Source: Vagococcus luciliae
GTDB lineage: Bacteria; Bacillota; Bacilli; Lactobacillales; Vagococcaceae
Assembly: GCF_024637875.1 (NCBI RefSeq)
Contig: NZ_CP102451.1
Span: 685,001-749,000, forward strand
Length of the DNA: 64,000 nucleotides
Direction of reading: 5' to 3'
Part shown: piece by piece, positions 17,158-26,555 of the stretch
Position numbering within the stretch: position 1 is the first letter of the stretch
Layout: every line of letters begins with the position of its first letter
The notes under the pieces: generated by a model
Told to the model about the DNA's origin: nothing
What the model saw: the letters and a program-made list of their open reading frames with translations, nothing else
Database searches by the model: none
Program-made: the position numbers and the translations under genes

Positions 17158-19158
17158 ATGTTATTTGATCAAACAGATCAGTTAGGTGTGAATACAATTC
17201 GTACACTTAGTTTAGACATGGTTCAACAAGCAAATTCAGGACATCCAGGATTACCAATGGGGGCAGCTCCAATGGCTTACACTCTTTGGACAAAATTTTT
17301 AAAGGTCAATCCTAAAACATCAAGACAATGGGCAGACCGTGACCGTTTTGTGTTATCGGCAGGACATGGTTCCGCAATGCTTTATAGTTTACTTCATTTG
17401 TCAGGTTATAACTTACCAATGGAGGAATTAAAAAAATTCCGTCAATGGGATAGTTTAACACCAGGACATCCTGAAGTTCATCATACAGATGGGGTAGAAG
17501 CAACAACTGGTCCATTAGGTCAAGGAATTGCGATGAGTGTTGGATTTGCGATGGCAGAAGCGCACCTCGCTGCAACATATAACAAAGATCAATTTAATAT
17601 CGTTGACCATTACACGTATGCTTTATGTGGTGATGGTGATTTAATGGAAGGTATTTCTCAAGAAGCAATCAGTTTAGCTGGTCATTTAAAACTTGGTAAA
17701 TTAATTGTGTTATATGATTCAAATGGTATTTCATTAGACGGACCATTAGATAAGTCATTTACGGAAGACGTTAAAGGTCGTGTTGAATCATCAGGATGGC
17801 AACACATTTTAGTCAAAGACGGCAACGATTTAGAAGAAATTGCGAATGCTATTGAAGCCGCACAAAAAGAAACTACAAAACCAACCATGATTGAAGTCAA
17901 AACAGTGATTGGATTTGGTGCTGAAAACGAAGGAACAAACAAAGTTCATGGTGCACCACTTGGAGTTGACGGTGTGGCGTTTGCTAAAAAATCTTACGGT
18001 TGGGATTACCCAGCATTTACTGTACCAGAAGAAGTGGCAACACGTTTCCACGCTGATATGGTAGAAAAAGGTGAAAAAGCAGAAGCAGAGTGGCAAAAAC
18101 TATTTGCTGATTATAAAGCTACTTATCCAGAACTAGCGAAACAATTTGAAGAAGCCTTCAAAGATGACGTGACAGTTGATTTGGAATCTGTTTTACCAAC
18201 ATATGAACTTGGTGAAAGTGCTGCGAGTCGTGTGACAAGTAAAGAAGCCATTCAAGTCTTATCAAAAGAAATCCCATCATTCTGGGGAGGATCAGCCGAT
18301 TTATCATCATCAAACAATACAATGGTGGCAGCTGAAAAAGATTTTGAACCAGGACAATATGAAGGCCGTAATATTTGGTTTGGTGTTCGTGAATTTGGTA
18401 TGGCAGCAGCAATGAATGGGATTGCTTTGCATGGTGGAACCCGTGTGTATGGTGGAACATTCTTCGTATTTGTCGACTACTTACGTCCAGCATTGCGTTT
18501 ATCAGCGATTCAAAAAGCACCTGTAACATTTGTGTTAACACATGACTCTATTGCAGTTGGTGAAGATGGTCCAACGCATGAGCCAATCGAACAGTTATCA
18601 AGCTTACGTGGGATACCAAATGTAAACTTAATTCGTCCAGCTGATGGCAATGAAGTATCAGCAGCATGGAAATTGGCTGCAACATCAACAGAAACACCAA
18701 CTGTTTTAGCTTTATCAAGACAAAACTTACCAGTTCTTGAAGGAACAAAAGAAAAAGCCTATGAAGGGGTTGCACGTGGAGCCTACGTATTATCTCCATC
18801 AAAACGTGACACACCAGACGGAATCTTGATCGCGACTGGATCAGAAGTGAAATTAGCGATGGATGCACAAAAAGCGTTGTATGAAAAAGAAGGCGTGGAT
18901 GTGTCAGTCGTTTCAATGCCATCGACTACTTTATTTGACGCACAAGATACAGCTTATAAAGAAAGTGTGTTACCTTCATCAGTGAGCAAACGCGTGTCAA
19001 TCGAAATGGGCGCAACATTTGGTTGGGAACGTTATGTTGGATTGTCTGGAAAAGCGATGGGCATTGATCGTTTTGGTGCCAGTGCGCCAAATATGAAAGT
19101 TATTGAAGAATTTGGTTTCACAGTAGAGAATATTGTGAATACTTTTAAAGAATTATAG
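17158..19158 (+). CDS. tkt: Transketolase
   Basis: Thiamine-diphosphate enzyme that moves two-carbon units between pentose and hexose phosphates. 666 residues, the usual length. Visible motifs: GHPGLPMGAAPMAY, GDGDLMEG (ThDP/Mg binding), the pyrimidine-domain stretch FWGGSADLSSSN, and REFGMAAAMNGIALHGG. A strong AGGAGG precedes ATG 17158. Codon use is more biased than in the PTS genes just before it, as in highly expressed genes. No terminator separates it from the dehydrogenases, so co-transcription is possible. It would feed xylulose-5-phosphate from pentitols into central metabolism. Confidence 0.95.
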   Translation: MLFDQTDQLGVNTIRTLSLDMVQQANSGHPGLPMGAAPMAYTLWTKFLKVNPKTSRQWADRDRFVLSAGHGSAMLYSLLHLSGYNLPMEELKKFRQWDSLTPGHPEVHHTDGVEATTGPLGQGIAMSVGFAMAEAHLAATYNKDQFNIVDHYTYALCGDGDLMEGISQEAISLAGHLKLGKLIVLYDSNGISLDGPLDKSFTEDVKGRVESSGWQHILVKDGNDLEEIANAIEAAQKETTKPTMIEVKTVIGFGAENEGTNKVHGAPLGVDGVAFAKKSYGWDYPAFTVPEEVATRFHADMVEKGEKAEAEWQKLFADYKATYPELAKQFEEAFKDDVTVDLESVLPTYELGESAASRVTSKEAIQVLSKEIPSFWGGSADLSSSNNTMVAAEKDFEPGQYEGRNIWFGVREFGMAAAMNGIALHGGTRVYGGTFFVFVDYLRPALRLSAIQKAPVTFVLTHDSIAVGEDGPTHEPIEQLSSLRGIPNVNLIRPADGNEVSAAWKLAATSTETPTVLALSRQNLPVLEGTKEKAYEGVARGAYVLSPSKRDTPDGILIATGSEVKLAMDAQKALYEKEGVDVSVVSMPSTTLFDAQDTAYKESVLPSSVSKRVSIEMGATFGWERYVGLSGKAMGIDRFGASAPNMKVIEEFGFTVENIVNTFKEL

Positions 19159-19167
19159 TATAATTTG

Positions 19168-19206
19168 ACCTCAAACTCTTAGATATATTGTTTGGGGTTA
19201 TTTTAT
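19168..19206 (+). terminator. Probable terminator after transketolase
   Basis: ACCTCAAAC / GTTTGGGGT stem (one G-T pair) with a 13-nt loop, followed by TTATTTT. Moderate strength. Confidence 0.55.
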
Positions 19207-19296
19207 ATTGATTTATTTTTATAAATAACTCATTAATTGAAATATACTTTATAATTTGTTTAAATAAATTTATCAAATAAAATTACGGAGGTTTAT

Positions 19297-19923
19297 ATGA
19301 AAACACAACGAGAGCGTATGATTAATGGAGAACTGTACTATCCTGGTAGTGGTGAGACAGAGTTAAGAGAGTTATTTATGAGAAGTCGTCGTTTAATGCG
19401 TGAATACAACCAAACAAGTGAATTGGAAGCAGAAAAAAGAGCCGCTTTACTGAAAGAATGGTTAGGAAAAACAGGAGAAAAAGTCTATATAGAACCTAAT
19501 TTTAAATGTGATTATGGCAAACATATTTCAGTTGGAGAAAGGTTTTACGCTAATTTCGATTGCATTATGTTAGATGTTTGTCCTATTACTATTGGGGATC
19601 ATACGATGTTTGGGCCACGCGTTAGTTTATTGACAGCTTCACACCCAATTGATGCACAAGTAAGAGTATCTGGATTAGAGTTGGGATCACCTATAACGAT
19701 TGGAAGTAATGTGTGGTTAGGTGGTGGGGTTATTGTTAATCCTGGTGTGACGATTGGAGATAATTGTGTCATAGGATCGGGTGCAGTAGTGACAAAAAAT
19801 ATTCCACCTAATACTGTTGCAGCAGGGAATCCTTGTAGAGTAATCCGTCCCATCACAGACGAGGATAAATCTTATTGGGAAAAACAAGCGAGTTTATATT
19901 GGGCAGAGGTTGAAGGAAACTAG
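19297..19923 (+). CDS. maa: Maltose/galactoside O-acetyltransferase family enzyme
   Basis: 208 residues. The start follows ACGGAGG. It has the N-terminal Mac domain (ERMINGELYYPG, typical of maltose O-acetyltransferases) and a left-handed beta-helix. The catalytic His is in LLTASHPID and the C-terminal loop is GNPCRVIRPI. It acetylates the 6-hydroxyl of sugars from acetyl-CoA, often regarded as a detoxification of non-metabolised sugars. Stands alone between the transketolase terminator and the ABC operon. Confidence 0.88.
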   Translation: MKTQRERMINGELYYPGSGETELRELFMRSRRLMREYNQTSELEAEKRAALLKEWLGKTGEKVYIEPNFKCDYGKHISVGERFYANFDCIMLDVCPITIGDHTMFGPRVSLLTASHPIDAQVRVSGLELGSPITIGSNVWLGGGVIVNPGVTIGDNCVIGSGAVVTKNIPPNTVAAGNPCRVIRPITDEDKSYWEKQASLYWAEVEGN

Positions 19924-19998
19924 TCATACTATGGTATATTATGATATTTTGTGATATTTTATACTAGTAGATAAATAGTGATAAGGGAGTTTTTTTCA

Positions 19999-20967
19999 TT
20001 GAAGAAGAAGTTAGGTTGGGTTAATTTAGTATTAGCTATGGTTCTGGTTTTATTAGTAGGTTGTGGCACCAAAGAAAGCGTAAACAAACAATTGACTAAT
20101 GAGCCAGATCGAAAAGAATCTTTAGCATTAAGTTTTGGAGCTATGCCAGCAGTAGATAGTTTACCAGTTTATATTGCTGAAAAAGAAGGATATTTCAAAG
20201 AAGAAGGACTTAATTTAGAATTAAATAGTTTTAAATCACCAAAAGATCGCGATGCAGCTTTAACAAGTGGTCATCTAGATGGAGCCAATACAGATTTAAT
20301 CGCATTGAGTGCATATAGACAAGGTGATATGGATATCAAAGTGGTTAGCCAATCAATCGGTACTTTTTCTGTTTTAACAGGAAATGATAGCATTAACACA
20401 ATAAATGATTTAAAAGGAAAAAAAGTGGGTTACGCTAAAAATCAAGCACCTTATTATTTTTTAGATGAAGCATTAAAAACGCATGACTTATCTGTTAATG
20501 AAGTCGGGTTTGAAGAAGTACCGCAAATTCCAGTCAGAGTTGAGTTAACACTAAATCATAAAATAGATGCTACAGTGGTACCTGAACCTTTTAGAACGAT
20601 TGGTTTGTCGCAAGGATTAAAAGAATTAACGAATAGCCAAGAGTTAGGTATTCAGTCAACTGTTTTTGGTTTTACAAACGAAGCACTAACCAATAATAAA
20701 GAAGCCATTGAAGCTTTTTACCGTGCCTATAATAAAGGTGTTGATTATGTTAATGAGCATGATTTGGATGATTATTATGATGTGTTAAAAGAAAAAATTG
20801 GTTTTATGGATGACATTAAAAAAGATGTAACATTACCTAAGTATGTTCATGCCGAACAAATAGATGATAAACAAGTAGAAAAGGCATTTAACTGGTCAAA
20901 ACAAGAAGGTATTTATAAAAAAGAGTACAATCAAAAAGAGGTTATGAGTGATTTACTCGTTAAATAA
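19999..20967 (+). CDS. ABC transporter substrate-binding lipoprotein (NMT1/SsuA-like)
   Basis: 322 residues from TTG 19999, nine bases after AGGGAG; the longer GTG reading at 19978 would place residues before the signal peptide. A signal sequence with lipobox LLVGC gives a lipid-anchored protein. The body is a type II periplasmic-binding fold of the NitT/TauT/thiamine-precursor group (FGAMPAVDSLPVYIAEKEGYFKEEGL). No TPP riboswitch or other ligand clue is visible upstream, so the substrate could be a sulfonate, thiamine precursor or similar. Confidence 0.85.
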   Translation: MKKKLGWVNLVLAMVLVLLVGCGTKESVNKQLTNEPDRKESLALSFGAMPAVDSLPVYIAEKEGYFKEEGLNLELNSFKSPKDRDAALTSGHLDGANTDLIALSAYRQGDMDIKVVSQSIGTFSVLTGNDSINTINDLKGKKVGYAKNQAPYYFLDEALKTHDLSVNEVGFEEVPQIPVRVELTLNHKIDATVVPEPFRTIGLSQGLKELTNSQELGIQSTVFGFTNEALTNNKEAIEAFYRAYNKGVDYVNEHDLDDYYDVLKEKIGFMDDIKKDVTLPKYVHAEQIDDKQVEKAFNWSKQEGIYKKEYNQKEVMSDLLVK

Positions 20968-20984
20968 GTATAGAGGTGAAAGAG

Positions 20985-21725
20985 ATGTTAACCATTGAAA
21001 ACGTCAGTGCGTCTTATGAAGGAGCACCGTTGATTTTAGATGACATCTCTTTTACTGTTTCTAAGGGAGAAGTTGTTGCGTTAATTGGTCCAAGTGGAAC
21101 GGGAAAATCGACGTTACTTAATGCCATTACAACGCTGCACCAACAGTATCAAGGAACGATTACATTGGATGGGAAAGAGATTAACCCAAAACATCATAAG
21201 ATAGCCTGGATACCACAAAATTATGGATTATTACCTTGGGAAACAGTAAAAGAGAATATATTGCTTGGAGTATCTGTTAGAAAATTATCTGTAAAAACGA
21301 TATCTAATCGGTTAGATCATTTGGTAAATGAATTAGGATTGGAGGAATTACTATTACGTTACCCTAATCAACTGAGTGGTGGACAACAACAACGCGTTGC
21401 TATTGCTAGAGCGATGCTTGTGACACCAGACATTTTTTTATTAGATGAGCCTTTTTCTGCTCTAGATGCACTAACACGAGAACACATGCAAAGTTTATTT
21501 TTAACTCAGTGGGATAAAGAAAAAGCCCCAGCTATTTTAATTACTCACGATGTAGAAGAGGCTGTATTTATGGCAAGTAAGATAGTCTTATTATCTGGTA
21601 AACCAGGAAGAGTATCAGCTGTTATAGAGAATAGTAGCTTTTCGATTCCGTTGAAAGAAAAAAGGTTATCACCACTATTTTATGACATCATCAAACAAGT
21701 GAGAGGAGCAATGGAAAAAGCATGA
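20985..21725 (+). CDS. ABC transporter ATPase (NitT/TauT-type importer)
   Basis: 246 residues from ATG 20985, seven bases after AGAGG; the GTG at 20976 overlaps that site. Walker A GPSGTGKST (about 34-42), Q-loop region WIPQNYGLLPW, signature LSGGQQQRVAIARA, Walker B IFLLDEPFSALD, and switch His in LITHDVEEA are all intact. It energises uptake through the neighbouring permease and overlaps it by ATGA. Confidence 0.93.
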   Translation: MLTIENVSASYEGAPLILDDISFTVSKGEVVALIGPSGTGKSTLLNAITTLHQQYQGTITLDGKEINPKHHKIAWIPQNYGLLPWETVKENILLGVSVRKLSVKTISNRLDHLVNELGLEELLLRYPNQLSGGQQQRVAIARAMLVTPDIFLLDEPFSALDALTREHMQSLFLTQWDKEKAPAILITHDVEEAVFMASKIVLLSGKPGRVSAVIENSSFSIPLKEKRLSPLFYDIIKQVRGAMEKA

Positions 21726-22474
21726 GAAAAAGTGTATCAAAAGTGACACATGCGATTCTAGCATTTATTTTTTTAACTATTTTATGGTGGCTAGCAAGTA
21801 AGGTATTAAATAAAAATATGTTACCCACACCGTTTGCGGTGTATCGACATTTAATGGCTATCGAGCCACAAGTATTATGGCTACATACATATAATAGCTT
21901 GATTCGCCTGTTTTGGGGTATGTTGATTGCTGTTTTGATAGGATTAATCATAGGGCTTTTGATGGGACGTTTTCCCAAAATAAATCAATTGTTAGATCCA
22001 ATTGTTTATTTGACTTATCCCATTCCTAAGATTGCATTGTTACCCATTATTATGTTGTTATTTGGATTAGGAAATGCCTCTAAAATTATCTTATTAGTGT
22101 TGATTATTGTGTTTCAAGTTATTTTGTCTGTGAGAGATAGTGTTAAGTCGATTCCAAAAAGTTATTACCATCATTTGTATGTACTAGGTGCGAGTCAATT
22201 TCAACAGTTTTATAAAATTACGTTACCTGCAGCATATTCTGCTATTTTAAATGCCGTAAGGATAGCGTTAGGAACAGCGATTGCCATTTTATTTTTTACA
22301 GAAGTATATGGGACAAGTTATGGATTAGGTTTTTTCATTATGGATGCATGGGGAAGATTAGATTATTTAGATATGTATAGCGGAATTTTAGTGCTAAGTT
22401 TGGTGGCCTTTATTTTATTTCAAATGATTGATTTTGCTGAAAACAGAACAAATAAATGGCGTAAAACGTATTAA
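21722..22474 (+). CDS. ABC transporter permease (NitT/TauT type)
   Basis: 250 residues with about six membrane segments. A cytoplasmic coupling loop (LGASQFQQFYKITLPAAYSAILNAVRIALG) matches the EAA motif of this permease family. The ATG overlaps the ATPase stop by 4 bp. It ends four bases into the convergent prepilin peptidase gene, leaving no room for a terminator between them. Confidence 0.92.
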   Translation: MRKSVSKVTHAILAFIFLTILWWLASKVLNKNMLPTPFAVYRHLMAIEPQVLWLHTYNSLIRLFWGMLIAVLIGLIIGLLMGRFPKINQLLDPIVYLTYPIPKIALLPIIMLLFGLGNASKIILLVLIIVFQVILSVRDSVKSIPKSYYHHLYVLGASQFQQFYKITLPAAYSAILNAVRIALGTAIAILFFTEVYGTSYGLGFFIMDAWGRLDYLDMYSGILVLSLVAFILFQMIDFAENRTNKWRKTY

Positions 22475-23031
22475 ATTATTAATAGCACAATAGTTAAAGC
22501 AATTGTTAAAAATGGAACAAAAGCTATTTTTATAAGAGGGTTGCTTGTTAATAAATGATATAAAATAATATAGAGTATTCCTATAAATGAAGCAATAAAT
22601 ATTAACCATATAAGTTGTATTGGAGTTAAAAAGATTGACCAGTAGACAAGTAATTTGATATCACCAAATCCTAACTTTTTTGGCATCAAATAACTAAGTA
22701 GTAAAAAGAATAATAAGACACATACAGGTAATAACTTATTTATTGATGGGTAAAGAGTGAGTAATCCTATTAGAAATAAGACAGATAGATAAGGATCAAC
22801 GATATAGTAGTAAAGATCAATAATAGATAAATAAAATCCCATAATGATGAGTAGAATCGTTACCATAGATAATTTTGTTGTTAGCAATAATAGATAAATA
22901 ATCGAACTTCCAAGAAAAAACAAGTAGCGAGTATGTTTATTAAAGATGTTTATCTTTTTGTCAGTTGGTAAAAATAATACGTATGTTAAAAAGATATACG
23001 ACATTATATTGATGAATAAAAAAAATATCAT
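22471..23031 (-). CDS. Short A24 prepilin peptidase (ComC/PilD-like) without the N-terminal domain
   Basis: 186-residue, strongly hydrophobic protein. The two aspartates of type IV prepilin peptidases are present: SIIDLYYYIVD and the GxGD motif in LGFGDIKLL. The usual N-terminal methylase/Cys region (a GSF...R.P stretch) is missing, yet AAAGGAGGTG stands five bases before the ATG. The short form is therefore probably genuine. It may process competence pseudopilins (ComGC and relatives), which are not in this window. Convergent 4-bp overlap with the ABC permease gene. Confidence 0.75.
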   Translation of the reverse strand: MIFFLFINIMSYIFLTYVLFLPTDKKINIFNKHTRYLFFLGSSIIYLLLLTTKLSMVTILLIIMGFYLSIIDLYYYIVDPYLSVLFLIGLLTLYPSINKLLPVCVLLFFLLLSYLMPKKLGFGDIKLLVYWSIFLTPIQLIWLIFIASFIGILYIILYHLLTSNPLIKIAFVPFLTIALTIVLLII

Positions 23032-23136
23032 ATAAGCACCTCCTTTAAAAAGATACGAATTAAATAAAAAATCCTTTTTTAGGAGATATATGGTAAACTA
23101 ACAATAAAAGAATGTAAGTAATAGGAGTGAAAAAGC

Positions 23137-23880
23137 ATGTTTAAAGACAAAAGACGCTGGTTTTTATTGTTAAGTACACTATTGCTATTCTTTCTTTCTA
23201 GTTGTTCTTCTAATAAGGATAACGCAGACGAGGTAGCTACTTTATTTGCTAATCGACTTTTATACAATACCGATTTGGATGAATACAAAGAAAAATTTTC
23301 TGATAGTAAACGATTTAATGAACGATCAAAAGAAGTTGAAGAAGATTTAGAAAATAATTTTGCAACAGTTTTTGAACCAATATCAGGAAAATTATCTCAA
23401 AGTGAAAGAGAAGATATATCGAAATCATTAATTGATAAAGTGAGAGAAACAACAAGTTATACATATACCATTGATGAACAATCAAAAGGTGAACTTAAAG
23501 TAATGTATCATATTAAGGGATTTGATTATGCTCGACTTGTTGCAATGATGATGGCTAAATTATTGGATAATCAAGATAAAATTGATATAGGTTCGGTTAA
23601 TGCAAAACATCTAGTGACGACAGCTTATTACGAATCATTAGAGAAATCAATGAGTATCATAGAACCTGTAAGCATTAATATTTACTTTAAAAAAGATAAT
23701 GATAAAAAGTGGTTAATTGACACTAAGAAAACGGATGAAACGGATATTCAAAATTTGTTATTTGTTTTTATGACAGGGAAAGTTCACGATGAAGATTACG
23801 AGAAAAGTATGTTAGAAGAGATTAATCAAATTATTGCTAGAGAAAAAGAAAAAGACAACAAAACATCCTCTCCAAACTAA
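23137..23880 (+). CDS. Lipoprotein of unknown function (DUF5105-like)
   Basis: 247 residues. ATG 23137 follows AGGAG. Signal peptide with lipobox FLSSC (Cys about residue 23), then an acidic helical domain. The layout (Cys-SSN..., repeated YKEKF-type helices) resembles the DUF5105/DUF4878 lipoproteins of lactic acid bacteria, but this is a weak match by eye. Function unknown. Its 3' end forms part of a terminator shared with the convergent yfhO gene. Confidence 0.7.
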   Translation: MFKDKRRWFLLLSTLLLFFLSSCSSNKDNADEVATLFANRLLYNTDLDEYKEKFSDSKRFNERSKEVEEDLENNFATVFEPISGKLSQSEREDISKSLIDKVRETTSYTYTIDEQSKGELKVMYHIKGFDYARLVAMMMAKLLDNQDKIDIGSVNAKHLVTTAYYESLEKSMSIIEPVSINIYFKKDNDKKWLIDTKKTDETDIQNLLFVFMTGKVHDEDYEKSMLEEINQIIAREKEKDNKTSSPN

Positions 23881-23897
23881 TGGAAAGGATGTTTTTT
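23861..23897. terminator. Terminator between lipoprotein and yfhO-like genes
   Basis: AACATCCT-TCCA / TGGA-AGGATGTT stem with one mismatch, six-base loop and seven T. The left arm lies inside the lipoprotein coding end. Confidence 0.75.
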
Positions 23898-23910
23898 TAA
23901 TCCTATTTAA

Positions 23911-26526
23911 TTAAAGGTTTCTTCTTTTTTTTGCTTTTTTTGTTAAACGGTAGTATAAAATAAAAAGCCCAGTAGCACTAATAAAACATATGACACCAAT
24001 TATAAAGCCTGGAGGTAGGAAACTTAGCTCAATCTCATGGTTACCTTTTGGTACAGTAAATGTCAGAAAACCGTCTTGAAAATCTTTTATGGCTACTTTC
24101 TTGTTGTCTATTTTTACTGTCCAACCTTTATCATAAGGAATAGTTGTAAATACAACTTGCTCTTCAGGCGTTTCTACATGAGCTGTGGCTTTTCTACCGT
24201 TAACTTTGAAATCCACTCCTTTTGTTTCCATAGATTTAATAGCAGCATCAAATTTAGGAATATCTAGTAAGACAACAGGTGGATTGATTAATTCAATGGT
24301 ATCTGTACCATAAAAAGAAACTGAGAATTCGACAATGGAATCTTCTTTGAAATACCCTAAATTGTAATATTGACCTGTGATACCAATTTGTGTTTCATAG
24401 CTAACGTTTTGAGTAGTGATTTTAGCATTAGAACTTTTTAAGTCACCAAAATTATTTGGAAATAGGCTAAAATAAGCTTGTTTTCCAGCTGGGACACTTA
24501 CTTGATAAGTGATGGTTTTAGCTTCATTTGGTTTTTGTTCTTTAATTGAGACTCGATTATTTGGTAAATTGGTAATCAGTGCATTTTGTGTGGTCATAAC
24601 TGTCGGAGTTGTAAAGGTATAATAAACATCATTTAAATCAGCTAACTGGTTAATCAGTGTAGTCTGAGCTCCAAGATTATCGTGGATAGGGAGTTTTAAT
24701 TTATACAAATCATTATTGGTTAATATACCTAGTGGTAGAGCATTATCATTTGTGTAAAGGGTATATTTTCCTTGGCTGTTTGTTGGATTGAATCCATATT
24801 TTAAGACATCTTGATTACTGATATTATATTTAATTCCCATTAGACTATCCATTAACAGTGTATTATTTTGATATCGTATGTTTAAACTAGTTCCTCGAGA
24901 ACGAAACCCTAGTTCATTTAGTAAGGCAGAAGAATGTCTATTTCTAATAGAAGAAAACATGCTAATACCACTATAGCCATAATTAAAACTATCATTGCTT
25001 GAAATGGGTGAAAGAGATTCTAAACGACTAAATGATTTTTTATTAGAATTATTGACTTTGTCAACTAGTACCTTATAATCTGGATAAGGTTCTGAATACA
25101 AGCTCCGAGAAGCATAATTCCAATCGTTTAAAATACCATTTAGCATAAAAGATGTATTAATATAAGCTTCACCAGCCACTATTAGAAGAAGCAAAAAGAC
25201 GAATGTATTTTTAGGTAACTGATTTCCGTAATAAAAATACATACTTACTAAATACAATCCTAAAAATAGAATGGTTAAGATATATTGTCCTAGAGTAACA
25301 TAAGTGTAACTATCTTTACTTGATGCAAAGAAAGCGATAGAAAATAACACTGCTAAAGAAAGGACGATAACAATCATTAAGGGCATATCTGATTTAGAAA
25401 ATTTTTCCCAACCATATCCAGCTAGTATGACGACAAGGGATGAAAATAAAAAACTGTATCTAAATAAAAACATGTTAGGAGCATGCATACCATGCCAAAA
25501 TAAATTAAGAGGTTCAATATAAAAGCTTAAGATTAGAATAATAAATAAACTTGCATAAGCTATTTTATTTTTTGTTTGATTTTTTTCGCTACAAAAATAA
25601 AAGATGCAAAAAATTAATGGTAATAGACCAGCATAAATAAAAGGAATTGAGCCATATTTTGTGGTATCAAAAACTCCAATCATATTTTTAATCACGATAT
25701 CCCAAAAAGCAGTTGCTTCTGTCTTAAGGTTGAGAACGGTAGATAACGTTTCACCATTAGATTTCAAATCAAAAATAGCAGGTAAAATCATCACCATTGA
25801 GGCAATTCCGGCTAATAAAGAAGTTGTTAGGTAAGGAATAATTCGTTTCTTGTAAGAAGAACTATTTATAACAACACGAACTACGAAATAAAGGAAAGAA
25901 AACAAACCAATCATAAAACCAAAGTAAAAGTTAGAAACAAATAATAGAAAATATGCGACAAATAATAAAGCTGATTTTCCCTTATCTAGTATTCGATTAA
26001 TTCCTAAAAAGATAAGAGGAATGTACATAAAAATATCTAGCCACATAATCAATTCAGAGTGTGCTGTCGCAAATGACATAAGAGAATAACAAATAGCTAG
26101 TATAACATGTGACAAATCAGGTAATTTGTAAGTTTTTTTTGAGTAGTACCAAAAGGATAATCCAGCTGTTCCTATTTTTAATAAAGTTAATAAATAAAGA
26201 GCATCTGGAATATTTTGATTATTAAAAAAGAAAACAATCGGTGTAAATATACCACCCAAATAGTAAGAAATAAGAGACCAGTAATTGAGTCCTAAAGAAG
26301 CATTCCAAGTATAAAAGATACTCTGTTTACCATGTAGAACGTTGTTAAAACTAGCATGAAAATTAGAAAATTGTGAAAAAGCATCGCTAGCCAAGACACT
26401 TCTGGTACTGCCTGGATAAATACCTAAACTCAAATAAACGCCAATCATAACCAAAACTGGGATACTAAAAGCAAGAAGTCCGAATTTACCACTTTTTTTA
26501 AATTTTTTTTTCATGTTTGATAACAT
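23911..26526 (-). CDS. yfhO: YfhO-family membrane protein, probable glycosyl transfer enzyme
   Basis: 871 residues. Residues about 15-470 contain twelve or more membrane helices, followed by a large extracytoplasmic beta-rich domain (about 480-840), one last helix and a basic tail KKAKKRRNL. YfhO proteins have GT-C-like topology; from family knowledge they glycosylate wall or lipoteichoic polymers using lipid-linked sugar. Near the start ASDAFSQF matches the conserved luminal loop. AGGAGG lies 14 bases before ATG 26526, longer than ideal. It follows proA on the same strand by 29 bp, so it may be co-transcribed with proBA. Confidence 0.88.
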   Translation of the reverse strand: MLSNMKKKFKKSGKFGLLAFSIPVLVMIGVYLSLGIYPGSTRSVLASDAFSQFSNFHASFNNVLHGKQSIFYTWNASLGLNYWSLISYYLGGIFTPIVFFFNNQNIPDALYLLTLLKIGTAGLSFWYYSKKTYKLPDLSHVILAICYSLMSFATAHSELIMWLDIFMYIPLIFLGINRILDKGKSALLFVAYFLLFVSNFYFGFMIGLFSFLYFVVRVVINSSSYKKRIIPYLTTSLLAGIASMVMILPAIFDLKSNGETLSTVLNLKTEATAFWDIVIKNMIGVFDTTKYGSIPFIYAGLLPLIFCIFYFCSEKNQTKNKIAYASLFIILILSFYIEPLNLFWHGMHAPNMFLFRYSFLFSSLVVILAGYGWEKFSKSDMPLMIVIVLSLAVLFSIAFFASSKDSYTYVTLGQYILTILFLGLYLVSMYFYYGNQLPKNTFVFLLLLIVAGEAYINTSFMLNGILNDWNYASRSLYSEPYPDYKVLVDKVNNSNKKSFSRLESLSPISSNDSFNYGYSGISMFSSIRNRHSSALLNELGFRSRGTSLNIRYQNNTLLMDSLMGIKYNISNQDVLKYGFNPTNSQGKYTLYTNDNALPLGILTNNDLYKLKLPIHDNLGAQTTLINQLADLNDVYYTFTTPTVMTTQNALITNLPNNRVSIKEQKPNEAKTITYQVSVPAGKQAYFSLFPNNFGDLKSSNAKITTQNVSYETQIGITGQYYNLGYFKEDSIVEFSVSFYGTDTIELINPPVVLLDIPKFDAAIKSMETKGVDFKVNGRKATAHVETPEEQVVFTTIPYDKGWTVKIDNKKVAIKDFQDGFLTFTVPKGNHEIELSFLPPGFIIGVICFISATGLFILYYRLTKKAKKRRNL

Positions 26527-26555
26527 AGTCGTTTTCTATCCTCCTAGATAAGATT

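Noticed and set aside
18158-18541. Long minus-strand ORF (127 codons) opposite transketolase
   Set aside because: It is a frame shadow of a strongly biased gene; no ribosome-binding site, and low-complexity Leu/His/Gln content typical of antisense translation.
19924-19998. TPP riboswitch before the ABC importer
   Set aside because: No CTGAGA or THI-box core in the 75-bp gap; the region is only AT-rich.
20073-20086. cre-like AGAAAGCGTAAACA
   Set aside because: It is inside the binding-lipoprotein coding region and misses the cre consensus at two places, including the first base.
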